DNA of 35,294 bases from Subtercola sp. Z020 (GTDB taxonomy: Bacteria; Actinomycetota; Actinomycetes; Actinomycetales; Microbacteriaceae), in assembly GCF_002931235.1 (NCBI RefSeq), contig NZ_PSTT01000097.1, positions 1-35,294 on the forward strand, read 5' to 3'. Positions 1 to 6,742 of this stretch are shown here, in pieces; position 1 is the stretch's first letter, and each line of letters begins with the position of its first letter. The notes beneath the pieces are model-generated. The model was given only the letters and a program-made list of their open reading frames with translations, did not search any database and was not told where the DNA came from. Both the position numbers and the translations under genes were made by a program.

Positions 1-136
1 CGCGAACGGTATCGCCTTCAGCCGCTCACCCGGCCAGGTACTCAACGTCGTCTACCTCAACAACAAAGCCGTCACCAAGGGCGGGTTCTTCCCCTCCGGA
101 GTCAACGGCGCCGTCAACACCAGCGCCGCCAACTAA
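1..136 (+). CDS. C-terminal end of an unrecognised protein (partial)
   Basis: The frame entering the left edge stays open for 44 codons and stops at TAA 134-136. The readable tail is rich in Asn, Gly, Ser and Val and ends in NTSAAN. That composition is more like an extracellular or cell-wall protein than a cytoplasmic enzyme, but no family is recognisable from 44 residues. A strong hairpin follows 19 nt later, which supports this being a true gene end. The tat genes begin just downstream, so a Tat-exported substrate is possible, but nothing here shows it because the N-terminus lies outside the window. Confidence 0.6.
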   Translation, partial: ANGIAFSRSPGQVLNVVYLNNKAVTKGGFFPSGVNGAVNTSAAN

Positions 137-155
137 CACCCGCACCAAACCCTCA

Positions 156-195
156 GGCGGGTCGCCCCGAATCAGAAATGATCGGGCGGCCCGCC
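156..195 (+). terminator. Rho-independent-type hairpin after the partial gene
   Basis: The arms GGCGGGTCGCCCCGA (156-170) and TCGGGCGGCCCGCC (182-195) pair over about 14 bp with one G-U pair and one bulged C. The loop is 11 nt. A TTTT run follows at 203-206. It separates the partial gene from tatA. Confidence 0.7.
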
Positions 196-304
196 GTTGG
201 CATTTTCCGCGGGAACCTCACACGCTTGCGAGTAAGCCTTCGCTCGATGCATGCGCGAAGACATCAGTGCATTCAAGACGACTACAGATAAAGGACGGCT
301 TTTC

Positions 305-586
305 ATGCTCGGTAACCTTCAGGGCTGGCATCTGATCATCATCCTTGCCATCGTGCTCCTTCTCTTCGGGGCACCCAAGCTTCCCGGCCTCGCCCGCAGC
401 GTCGGCCAGTCGATGCGTATCTTCAAAAGCGAAGTGAAGACGATGAAGTCCGACGATCCGGCTGGCGAACAGACCAAGCCTGAGCCCGCCGGAACAGCGA
501 CGACCACGAACAACCCTGCTGCTGCAAGTGCGACGAACGTTACAACGGCTGACGTTGACTCCGTCCAACATTCCGCCTCCAGGTAA
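305..586 (+). CDS. tatA: Twin-arginine translocase subunit TatA
   Basis: This 93-residue protein has the TatA/E layout: a very short N-terminus, one membrane helix (about residues 8-22, WHLIIILAIVLLLFG), the conserved FG hinge followed by PKLPGLARSVGQS, an amphipathic helix, and a disordered Ala/Thr/Asn-rich tail. TatA oligomers open the membrane path for folded proteins carrying twin-arginine signals. ATG 305 is chosen because AAGGACG (291-297) lies at Shine-Dalgarno distance; the frame is open back to 251, but the helix must lie near the N-terminus. The stop TAA abuts the GTG of tatC, so the two are almost certainly co-translated. No tatB-like gene is visible. Confidence 0.93.
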   Translation: MLGNLQGWHLIIILAIVLLLFGAPKLPGLARSVGQSMRIFKSEVKTMKSDDPAGEQTKPEPAGTATTTNNPAAASATNVTTADVDSVQHSASR

Positions 587-1402
587 GTGACCGTTCGTCC
601 TGAGGCGGGCACCCGCCCCAAGAAGAAACCAAACCGCGACGGACGGATGTCCCTCGGGCAGCACCTCGTCGAGTTCCGCAAGCGCATCTTCCGCGCCATC
701 CTCGGCATCGCTGCGGGGGCTGTAGTCGGGTGGCTACTCTCTGACCAGATCCTGCTAGCGCTGAGCGCACCCGTGAGCGCGATCACCAGCTCGCAGGGAA
801 GGGCAGCCTCGCTCAACTTCACCGACGTGTCCCAAGCGTTCGACCTGCGACTCCAGATCGCCATCACCGTCGGCATCGTGCTCTCGTCACCCGTCTGGCT
901 CTACCAGATATGGGCGTTCCTCGTACCGGGCCTGACCCGTCGGGAGAAGCAGTACGCTGTCGGGTTCGTGCTCACCGCCGTTCCCCTTTTCCTCGCCGGC
1001 TGTGCCGCGGGTTGGTACGTGCTGCCCCACATGGTGTCGATCCTCACGGGCTTCGCCCCGCAGGACACGACAAACATCATCAGTGCGGGAACCTACTACT
1101 CCTTCGTGCTCAAGCTCGTCGTCGCCATCGGCATCGCGTTCGTGCTGCCCGTCCTACTCGTACTGTTGAACTTCGCGGGCATCCTCAGTGCGAAAGCAAT
1201 CCTGAAGTCCTGGCGAATCGCCATCCTGGTCATCATCCTGTTCTGCGCCATCGCCACACCCTCAGCCGACGTCTTCTCCATGTTCCTCCTCGCCATCCCG
1301 ATGATCGTGCTGTTCTACTCCGCCGCCCTCATCTCCTGGATCCACGACCGCCGCAAGGCCAAGGCGCAGGAGAAATTCAACGCCGAACTGGTCGTCCCCT
1401 AA
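587..1402 (+). CDS. tatC: Twin-arginine translocase subunit TatC
   Basis: This 271-residue multi-spanning protein is the Tat receptor that binds twin-arginine signals with TatA/B. The TatC hallmarks are visible: MSLGQHLVEFRKRI near residues 21-34 (cytosolic cap with the conserved Glu), the segment FLVPGLTRREK at 111-121, and the periplasmic-side Pro/Asp loop ATPSAD at 223-228. Six hydrophobic segments fall near 36-58, 91-113, 123-145, 171-197, 209-225 and 230-250. GTG 587 directly follows the tatA stop; ATG 647 is an alternative start that would still keep the cap. The C-terminus is short and Lys-rich. No other secretion genes adjoin, so this may be an additional Tat pair. Confidence 0.95.
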   Translation: MTVRPEAGTRPKKKPNRDGRMSLGQHLVEFRKRIFRAILGIAAGAVVGWLLSDQILLALSAPVSAITSSQGRAASLNFTDVSQAFDLRLQIAITVGIVLSSPVWLYQIWAFLVPGLTRREKQYAVGFVLTAVPLFLAGCAAGWYVLPHMVSILTGFAPQDTTNIISAGTYYSFVLKLVVAIGIAFVLPVLLVLLNFAGILSAKAILKSWRIAILVIILFCAIATPSADVFSMFLLAIPMIVLFYSAALISWIHDRRKAKAQEKFNAELVVP

Positions 1403-1456
1403 AAAACAATTCGCCCCTGTCGAGGTCCTGTTTGCGGCGACCTGATTACGTGGCGC

Positions 1457-1462
1457 TAGAGT
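1457..1462 (+). promoter_or_regulatory. -10 box TAGAGT of a leaderless gene
   Basis: TAGAGT fits TANNNT and ends exactly 6 nt before ATG 1469. Transcription would therefore start at or next to the start codon. No Shine-Dalgarno sequence is needed. Confidence 0.55.
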
Positions 1463-1468
1463 GCGGGG

Positions 1469-1789
1469 ATGGGTGCTGAACCTGCTCGTCGCGTGATCCG
1501 GCTTTCCCCCGACTATGGCAATGTGTGGTCGCTGTGGGAGAGCAGCACCCCCGAACGCCCGACCAACTACTCGATGCAGCCAAGCGACTACCGGCTGTCC
1601 GAAGACCTCACCGACAGGCTACGGCGCTGGCATCAGGAGTGGGACGCGCAGCGTCTCTACGAACAAAGCTGGGACACACCAGAACAGCAGGAGCGCTGGA
1701 ACCAGGAAGGTCTCGCGATCGCTCATCAGCTCCACTCCGAGGTTCGACACTTCGCGGACGTGTCGTATCGAGGCGAACTTCTAGCCTGA
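1469..1789 (+). CDS. Conserved-looking small hypothetical protein
   Basis: This 106-residue soluble protein has no signal peptide or membrane helix. It is rich in Trp, Glu and Arg (VWSLWESS, RRWHQEWDAQ, ERWNQEG), and its second half is predicted helical. No domain is recognised. It starts at ATG 1469, six nt after a TAGAGT -10 box, which gives a leaderless mRNA. The frame has third-position G/C bias like its neighbours, which supports coding. It lies 66 nt after tatC, but its own promoter argues for separate transcription. Confidence 0.72.
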   Translation: MGAEPARRVIRLSPDYGNVWSLWESSTPERPTNYSMQPSDYRLSEDLTDRLRRWHQEWDAQRLYEQSWDTPEQQERWNQEGLAIAHQLHSEVRHFADVSYRGELLA

Positions 1790-1856
1790 AGGGAAGACCC
1801 ATTCGACGCCCCCTTGGTCTTATCTGCGTAGCGGGTGCCGTGAAAGACTCAGGGGC

Positions 1857-2228
1857 ATGAAATCGACGGGCCGCTCCTCGCTGGCGAGGGTGGTGGTGAT
1901 TGGCGGCGTCCTAATCGTCTCGGGCTGCGCATCTACGCCAGGGGCGAATGTCTGGAACGGGCCGGCCGCCACTCTCTCTGGACGTGTATTTGACACCTCC
2001 GGCCAACCCGTCGGTCATTGCACCATCAATCCCGGCGGAAATTACACCAACGAGATGCAGACAGTCAGTGCACCCGACGGGAGCTTCACGATCAGCCTGC
2101 CCGGCGGCCTCTACAACATCGAAGCCAACTGCCGCGACTACAACGAAGCGTTTCTTGGCAGCGGCACCACACCCGTCGAAGTAACCAACGCCGATCCCCT
2201 CACGGTCGAAATCACCATCACGACATAA
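1857..2228 (+). CDS. Small secreted lipoprotein with a carboxypeptidase-regulatory-like fold
   Basis: This 123-residue protein has an N-terminal signal (residues 1-24: Lys/Arg n-region, hydrophobic core ARVVVIGGVLIV) ending in the lipobox VSGC, so Cys25 should be lipidated and the protein anchored outside the membrane. The rest reads as one beta-sandwich resembling carboxypeptidase-regulatory or CnaB modules: LSGRVFDTSGQPVGHCTI, then SAPDGSFTISLPGGLYNIEA. Two further Cys in the mature part (in GHCTI and EANCRDY) could form a disulfide. ATG 1857 is preceded by AGGGGC and by AAGACT ending 7 nt upstream, so either a leadered or a leaderless start is possible. Its specific role is unknown. Confidence 0.8.
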   Translation: MKSTGRSSLARVVVIGGVLIVSGCASTPGANVWNGPAATLSGRVFDTSGQPVGHCTINPGGNYTNEMQTVSAPDGSFTISLPGGLYNIEANCRDYNEAFLGSGTTPVEVTNADPLTVEITITT

Positions 2229-2413
2229 TGGACCGGCCCCGAGAACTTCGTTCCATCCCGTCGTCGGACGACCGTCCCGCCTCTTCTACTCCTCCAGCAA
2301 TGACGTGACTTCTTCCAACTCGTCGACGATGCGGTGTCTTTAGTAAACACTCGAGAATCGCTCCTTACACGCCGCGTGGGTGCTCGTCGCGCTGGTGGTT
2401 TGGCCTGATAAAT

Positions 2414-2439
2414 CGGGGCTGAGGACACGCCTGGCCCCG
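2414..2439. terminator. Hairpin in the gap between lipoprotein and S4 gene
   Basis: CGGGGC (2414-2419) and GCCCCG (2434-2439) form a perfect 6-bp stem with a 14-nt loop. It sits 186 nt after the lipoprotein stop and has no T tract, so its role as a terminator is doubtful. The rest of 2229-2513 shows no convincing gene. Confidence 0.25.
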
Positions 2440-2513
2440 CCGCTGAGCTGTTGAGCACACCGCAGATCCGGATGTAGGCGACCCGGTCCCTCTGACCCTC
2501 GGCATTCGGCAAC

Positions 2514-2519
2514 TACCAT
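2514..2519 (+). promoter_or_regulatory. -10 box TACCAT of a leaderless gene
   Basis: TACCAT fits TANNNT and ends 6 nt before ATG 2526, the same spacing as several other genes in the window. No Shine-Dalgarno sequence is present. Confidence 0.55.
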
Positions 2520-2525
2520 TTCGTT

Positions 2526-2753
2526 ATGACCAATGATCCCTCGATCGAAGACGTGTCGGCAGGCGGCGAGTCGATTCGTTTGGGGCACATCCTGAAGTTC
2601 ACCGGACTGCTTGACTCCGGCGGGGACGTGAAAGGCGCCATCGTCAGCGGCCGGGTGATGGTGAACGGGGAGGTTGAGCGGCGGCGCGGCAGGCAGCTGC
2701 ACGTCGGCGACATTGTCAGCATGGACGAGCGGAGGCTGCGCGTCTGCCCTTAG
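2526..2753 (+). CDS. S4-domain RNA-binding protein
   Basis: This 75-residue protein is essentially a single S4 domain: IRLGHILKFTGLLDSGGDVK, then GRVMVNGEVERRRGRQLHVGDIVSM. It matches the small stand-alone S4 proteins of the YbcJ/RlbA type, which bind structured RNA, probably rRNA or tRNA-like. The length equals that of the family. ATG 2526 is supported by TACCAT ending 6 nt upstream. It converges on the peroxiredoxin gene, with only 32 nt between the two stop codons, and that gap holds a symmetrical hairpin. Confidence 0.88.
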   Translation: MTNDPSIEDVSAGGESIRLGHILKFTGLLDSGGDVKGAIVSGRVMVNGEVERRRGRQLHVGDIVSMDERRLRVCP

Positions 2754-2783
2754 CGCGCCGCACTCTCGCTCGACCCCGGCGCG
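2754..2783. terminator. Bidirectional hairpin between convergent genes
   Basis: CGCGCCG (2754-2760) and CGGCGCG (2777-2783) form a perfect 7-bp stem filling the 32-nt gap between two converging stop codons. There is no T tract, as is common in GC-rich actinobacteria. Confidence 0.5.
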
Positions 2784-2785
2784 AT

Positions 2786-3358
2786 CTACGCTGAGGGGTT
2801 CTCCCGCAGCCACGCAACGACCTGCTGGGCGTGGGTGTTCGGCGGAAAGATCGGGTAGAAGACGTGCTCGATGCGCCCGTCTCGGACGATGAGCGTCAGG
2901 CGTGAGTAGAGCCGGTCGTGCCCGGGGGCCCGGAAGGTGGGCAAGTTCAGCGCTTCGGCAAAGCGGAATCGTTCGTCGGAGAGCATGGTGAACGTTAGCC
3001 GCAGCCTGGCTGCGACTTCTGCCTGGTATTCGGTGCTCTGGCTGGAGATGCCGTAGACCGCACCGACCCCGAGGCCCCGCAGGTCTTCGTGGTGGTCACG
3101 GAAGTCGCACGCCTCGGTGGTGCACCCGCGCGCACCGGGAATGGAGTCCCAACCCTCCGGAAGGTCTGTTCCGGGTCGCCCCGTGAGGGGATAGAAGTAA
3201 ATGACAGTTCTGCCTTCCCCGACGTCGGCCGTGCGCGTGCTCGTTCCGTCCGTGGCAGGCAGGATCAGGTCGGGAAGCTCGGCGCCGACGAGGTGGGCGG
3301 CGGCACCGTCGTCGACGGGTACGGGCAGGTCGGTGGGCAGTTCAACGAAGTCAGGCAC
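2786..3358 (-). CDS. Peroxiredoxin, PrxQ/BCP type
   Basis: This 190-residue AhpC/TSA-fold thiol peroxidase reduces hydroperoxides in the cytoplasm. After the beta strand TVIYFYPLTG comes GARGCTTEACDFRD, in which Cys79 is the expected peroxidatic Cys and Cys84 the resolving Cys, five residues apart as in PrxQ. The peroxiredoxin C-terminal pattern continues (GISSQSTEYQAEVAARL, FTMLSDE, RLTLIVRDGRIEHVFYPIFPP). GTG 3358 is preferred because CTGGAGA lies just upstream; the frame is open to 3691, but that extension shows no homology. The usual PxxxTPGC is here LTGRPG...GARGC, a slightly longer loop. It converges on the S4 gene and stands alone on this strand. Confidence 0.9.
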   Translation of the reverse strand: MPDFVELPTDLPVPVDDGAAAHLVGAELPDLILPATDGTSTRTADVGEGRTVIYFYPLTGRPGTDLPEGWDSIPGARGCTTEACDFRDHHEDLRGLGVGAVYGISSQSTEYQAEVAARLRLTFTMLSDERFRFAEALNLPTFRAPGHDRLYSRLTLIVRDGRIEHVFYPIFPPNTHAQQVVAWLRENPSA

Positions 3359-3431
3359 GGTGTTCTCCAGAGAAATGGTGCGGCATGCGGTCGAATCTAG
3401 TCTGTCGACCTCACTGATCTGCGTTTCGTGA

Positions 3432-3812
3432 CCTCCGCCTAAGTTCTGGATCGAGCGCGATGCCAACGGTGAGATCGTCGGCAGTACGGGATTCGAGCTC
3501 AGCACCGACCGCATGCACGTGCTGATCCGCAGCGTCGCGGTTGCACCGCAGTTGCGTGCCGCGGGAGCCGGCTCGAGACTCGCGCGGTATGCGATGGACC
3601 AGGCACACGCACTGGGAGCGACTCGGGCGTGGCTCTTCTCGCGCAGGTCCGGCCCTTTCTGGCAACAACTGGGGTTTGTCGGAGCAGACAAATACGAACT
3701 CGCAGCGGCCCTATCCGAAACGCACCAGGTACGCCTCTTCGTCGAAAGTGGGCAACTCGAACGCGAGATCGCATGGTCACGATCGTTGGAAAGCGCATCG
3801 AGGTGGAGCTAG
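3432..3812 (+). pseudogene. 5'-truncated GNAT acetyltransferase
   Basis: From codon 3441 the frame reads FWIERDANGEIVGSTGFEL, then RSVAVAPQLRAAGAGSRLARYAM and AWLFSRRSGPFWQQLGF. These are the beta2-beta4, acetyl-CoA-binding (motif A, Q-x-x-G/A) and C-terminal parts of a GNAT enzyme, resembling the ArsN-like group. Homology is already under way when the frame opens, and a TGA sits at 3429-3431, so about 35-45 N-terminal residues are missing. The only ATG (3513) lies inside the core and would leave a protein lacking beta1-beta3. The 5' part was probably lost, with the divergent peroxiredoxin promoter now occupying the junction. The C-terminus looks intact. Confidence 0.7.
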
Positions 3813-3948
3813 GCGAGGTCGGACTGGGATTCAGCTCGCCTCGCACGAATCGCAAGTTTCGGCGACTCTGTTCGTCCCGTAAGACGTCCATCGAAAGGCT
3901 TTACCACTGGTTTTTCCCCCGCCCACACAGACCAATCCTCTACATTCC

Positions 3949-4845
3949 CTACCGTCCAGCGGCGTAGTGGTTGGCGATCGTGGCCGGGCTCAGCACGACC
4001 GTGTAGACCGCCGCGTACCGCATGGAGCCGGTGAAGAAACCGGTCGTGCCCGGAGTGGGCCAGCCGCTGAGGTTGCCGCCGCCGAAGCGCCACCAGCCGG
4101 CGTGCGCCTCCGCCGTCGTGTAGCTCGTGTTGGCTGCGACGTTCTTGCCGTCGACCCAGAGGTTCATGCCGGTCGACGCCGAGAACGTGGCGATGACGTG
4201 GTGCCAGAGGTTGTCGTCGTAGTCGAGCGGGCTCGTGATGGTCTGGAGTCCGTTGTTGTAGGTGCCGAAGATGAGCTGGCCCGTGGGGTTCAGGTAGACC
4301 TGTCGGTCGTAGACGCTCGATGTGCCGGTCTGGTTGTTCTCGAAGCCGACGAGTTTGCCTCCGCCCACGCTCGTCTTGAACCACGTCTCGAGGGTGAAGG
4401 TAGCTGGCGTCGTGACCTGGGTGGGCGTCGAGAGGTAGCTCGTGGTGCCGTTCAGCACGTAGGCGCCGGTCGTGTCGCGCGGGCAGGCGATGGGGGTGGT
4501 GGTGGCTCTGGTCATCGACCCCTGGTAGGTTCCGTTCGCCGTGCGACCCGACGCGTCGAGCGCCGTCGTCGCATTCGTAGCCTCGGTCAGGGGGTACTGG
4601 AACAGGGCGTTCGCCTTGTCGGCCGCGTAGGCCGCCGCGCAGGTGAAGTAGGGCGCGGTCGCCGCGGTGTCGACCGAGTTCGTGATCTTCGCGATGTAGG
4701 CCGAGTTGGTGCCGGGCGCGAACGCCGTCAGCGCGCAGGTCGCGGCGAGCAGCACGGTGAGCAAACCGCCTCCGACCATACTGCGCCAGCCCCGGCGCCT
4801 GGGCGATCGCGAGGAGAGGGCGGGATGCTCCGCGTGACGCGTCAC
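3949..4845 (-). CDS. LamG-domain surface protein with SipW-type signal
   Basis: This 298-residue protein has an Arg-rich n-region, a hydrophobic segment (about 23-42), then GTNSAYIAKITNSVDTAAT at 45-63, nearly the motif in the TasA-like protein of the same cluster. It therefore looks like a second substrate of the neighbouring SipW-type peptidase. The mature part carries a concanavalin-A/LamG fold from about 105 to 295: LDASGRTANGTYQG, FTLETWFKTSVGGGKLVGFEN, LWHHVIATFSASTGMNLWVDGK, MRYAAVYTVVLSPATIANHY. Such domains bind carbohydrate or protein ligands on surfaces. GTG 4845 overlaps the signal-peptidase stop (GTGA), so translation is coupled. It is the last gene of its cluster. The exact ligand is unknown. 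Confidence 0.85.
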   Translation of the reverse strand: MTRHAEHPALSSRSPRRRGWRSMVGGGLLTVLLAATCALTAFAPGTNSAYIAKITNSVDTAATAPYFTCAAAYAADKANALFQYPLTEATNATTALDASGRTANGTYQGSMTRATTTPIACPRDTTGAYVLNGTTSYLSTPTQVTTPATFTLETWFKTSVGGGKLVGFENNQTGTSSVYDRQVYLNPTGQLIFGTYNNGLQTITSPLDYDDNLWHHVIATFSASTGMNLWVDGKNVAANTSYTTAEAHAGWWRFGGGNLSGWPTPGTTGFFTGSMRYAAVYTVVLSPATIANHYAAGR

Positions 4846-5729
4846 GCGGGCGCCTCCTCGTTCTCGGCCGGCAGTCCGACGACGATGCTCCAGAGCAGGG
4901 GAAGCGCGCAGATGGCTCCGAGAATGATCCAGCCGACCAGCGACATGTTCAGAGCCGACGACAGGTGGTACTGGCTCGTGTCGGCCAGGCTCGGGATGTC
5001 GATGTCGCCGACCTGCCCGGTCACGAGGTCGGCGCTGGTGCCCCCGACGGCCTGCACGCGGATCGGCAGGATGCCCGTCGAGACGACGGTGGCGTGCGCC
5101 CCCGTCTCGTCTGCGTTGGTGCTCAGTACGACGACGCCGATCAACGGACGGAGGATGTATGCCGCCGCCGCGACCACGAACGAGAAGCCGGCGATCCGCA
5201 CGGCCGAGCGGCGCGCTGCGGTGTGGAACATCGACGAGAGGAACCAGACCAGCACGGCACCGATCGCCACGATGGGCAACGCCTTCACGAACCATCCGGC
5301 CGCGGGGAGGATCACGGCGGCCTCGCCGACGATGTCGGTCGGCGCGAGCATCCATGGATCGATCGCACCGTTGATGTCGCCCTGCGTCGAGATGCCCTGG
5401 TCGGTGACTTTGATGACCCGGTGGGTGAAGGTCTCGTTCGGTGCGGTCGGCGGGTGGAAGGTGATGATGTCGCCGACCGCGACGTGATGCGTGGGCGTCG
5501 TGAGCATCAGGGTGCCGACCGGCGCTGTCTCGCCCATCGAGGGTGTCTGAACGATGAACCAGCGGCCGCCGGCGAGAAAGAAGAGAAAGGCGGCAATGAG
5601 GATGCTCGCGAGCAGTGTCACGGCCAGGGCGAGGCCGATGCGAACCGACGCCGATACCGGCGTCTGGCGGCCGACCCAGCGGCGCGGCCCGGAGTGGGCG
5701 CCCTTCGACCTGACGGAGGTGAGTGCCAT
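4842..5729 (-). CDS. sipW: SipW-type signal peptidase I
   Basis: This 295-residue membrane serine protease has the ER/archaeal-type S26B arrangement rather than the Lys-dependent bacterial one: Ser64 in QTPSMGE, His103 in FTHRVIKV where bacterial enzymes have Lys, and Asp residues in TQGDINGAID (118-124). Helix 1 spans about 30-52; further hydrophobic segments lie near 145-165, 180-202 and 270-290, giving a longer C-terminal membrane region than Bacillus SipW. SipW enzymes cleave TasA/CalY-like precursors for export. Both likely substrates flank it: the TasA-like gene upstream and the LamG gene, overlapping by 4 nt, downstream. Start ATG 5729; the upstream gap of 151 nt holds a strong hairpin. 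Confidence 0.9.
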   Translation of the reverse strand: MALTSVRSKGAHSGPRRWVGRQTPVSASVRIGLALAVTLLASILIAAFLFFLAGGRWFIVQTPSMGETAPVGTLMLTTPTHHVAVGDIITFHPPTAPNETFTHRVIKVTDQGISTQGDINGAIDPWMLAPTDIVGEAAVILPAAGWFVKALPIVAIGAVLVWFLSSMFHTAARRSAVRIAGFSFVVAAAAYILRPLIGVVVLSTNADETGAHATVVSTGILPIRVQAVGGTSADLVTGQVGDIDIPSLADTSQYHLSSALNMSLVGWIILGAICALPLLWSIVVGLPAENEEAPA

Positions 5730-5824
5730 GCGACTCCCCCTTCTTCAGTCTGCGGTGGTCGGTTCGGTGATTCGGTTCGGTGCGGTGGTGCAGATCGTGA
5801 CAGTGACGTAGTGGTCACAGGGCT

Positions 5825-5862
5825 GTCGCGGGCGGCCCTCGAGGTTCCGGGCTGCCCGCGAC
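5825..5862 (-). terminator. Strong intra-cluster hairpin between tasA-like gene and sipW
   Basis: GTCGCGGGCGGCCC (5825-5838) and GGGCTGCCCGCGAC (5849-5862) pair over 14 bp with one G-U pair and a 10-nt loop. It lies 18 nt after the TasA-like stop in the direction of transcription and has no T tract. It may act as a partial terminator or a 3' stabiliser, giving more TasA-like than SipW mRNA. Confidence 0.6.
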
Positions 5863-5880
5863 GCGGGTGTCGAGGGGCGA

Positions 5881-6534
5881 CTAGCTGCCGAAGCTCCAGG
5901 TCATCGGAACCGAAGCCTGCAGGCCCTGGTACGTGTTGCCCGCGGTCGAAGCGAGAGTGACGGCGAAGGTGAAGGGAACGCTGGCGCCGGCGGCCGGGGC
6001 GGCAGGCATGGTGAAGGCGGAGGCGGTTGCACCGGCGAGCGAGGCAGCGGTGCCGCTGAAGACGGTGGTCGCACCCGAGGTGATGACGACGTTCAGCTTC
6101 GAGCAGAGGTCGGTGGCGGTGCCGTTCAGCGTGCCCGAGTTGGTCTGGGTGCAGGCGGCGCCGGGAGTGAGCGTGAAGGTGGTGGCAGCGACGGTGCCGA
6201 CGTTCTTGATCGTGATCGGGGTGGTGACCGTGTTGCCCGGCGTCATGGTGCTGCTGCCGCCGAACTTGTTGATCGTGGAGCAGGTGGCCGCGTTGGTCGA
6301 GACCGAACCACCGTCGGTGCTGAGGCAGGTCACCGTGGCGCCGGCGTTCTGCTCCTGCATGACGAGGGCGCCAGTGGCGGCGGTGTTCTGGGAGTTGGTG
6401 ATGCTGGCGACGAAGCCCGACATGGTGCCGGTGAGGCTCAGCGAGAGCAGTACGGCGCCGGCGACACCCGCGACGACGGCGATGGGTGCGAAGCGACGGC
6501 GCTTAGCTTTGGAGACGGAAGCGTGTGAAGACAT
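5881..6534 (-). CDS. TasA/CalY-like SipW-dependent exported protein
   Basis: This 217-residue protein begins with a KAKRRR n-region and a hydrophobic core (about 16-34), then GTMSGFVASITNSQNTAAT at 36-54, the layout of SipW-dependent signal peptides in TasA/CalY/camelysin-type proteins. The mature part is Thr/Ala/Gly-rich beta structure (VTTPITIKNVGTVAATTFTL is typical of the TasA fold) with four Cys. Family members form extracellular fibres or surface-associated proteins in biofilm; that role here is inference. ATG 6534 is chosen for AGGGG upstream and because the n-region then starts normally; an in-frame extension to 6645 would run through the promoter. It is first in the cluster with sipW. 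Confidence 0.87.
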   Translation of the reverse strand: MSSHASVSKAKRRRFAPIAVVAGVAGAVLLSLSLTGTMSGFVASITNSQNTAATGALVMQEQNAGATVTCLSTDGGSVSTNAATCSTINKFGGSSTMTPGNTVTTPITIKNVGTVAATTFTLTPGAACTQTNSGTLNGTATDLCSKLNVVITSGATTVFSGTAASLAGATASAFTMPAAPAAGASVPFTFAVTLASTAGNTYQGLQASVPMTWSFGS

Positions 6535-6594
6535 GTGGATGACCCCTAGATGAGAATGAGTGGAGTGTTGCCCCATAGAACACCCGGTGGGATC

Positions 6595-6645
6595 TACTTC
6601 ATTGGCAAGCACCTTTATTATGAAGTAAATTATCCAGTGACTCAA
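6595..6645 (-). promoter_or_regulatory. Promoter of the tasA-like/sipW cluster with an inverted repeat
   Basis: On the minus strand, TTGAGT (6640-6645) and CATAAT (6617-6622) are separated by exactly 17 nt, a good sigma-70-type promoter. A perfect inverted repeat TACTTCAT (6595-6602) / ATGAAGTA (6620-6627) surrounds the -10 box with a 17-nt spacer. It is a candidate operator for the divergently encoded MarR protein. Confidence 0.6.
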
Positions 6646-6742
6646 TACCCTCGTTGTGGGGGACGCGGAACGGCCGAGGCGAAGCCTACGATCGAAGCTC
6701 GCCTTCTGTTCCTAGCGGAAGGCACAGGACTGAGGTAAAATC

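Noticed and set aside
6535-6645. Upstream extension of the TasA-like protein
   Set aside because: It would place the promoter and inverted repeat inside the gene and spoil the normal signal peptide.
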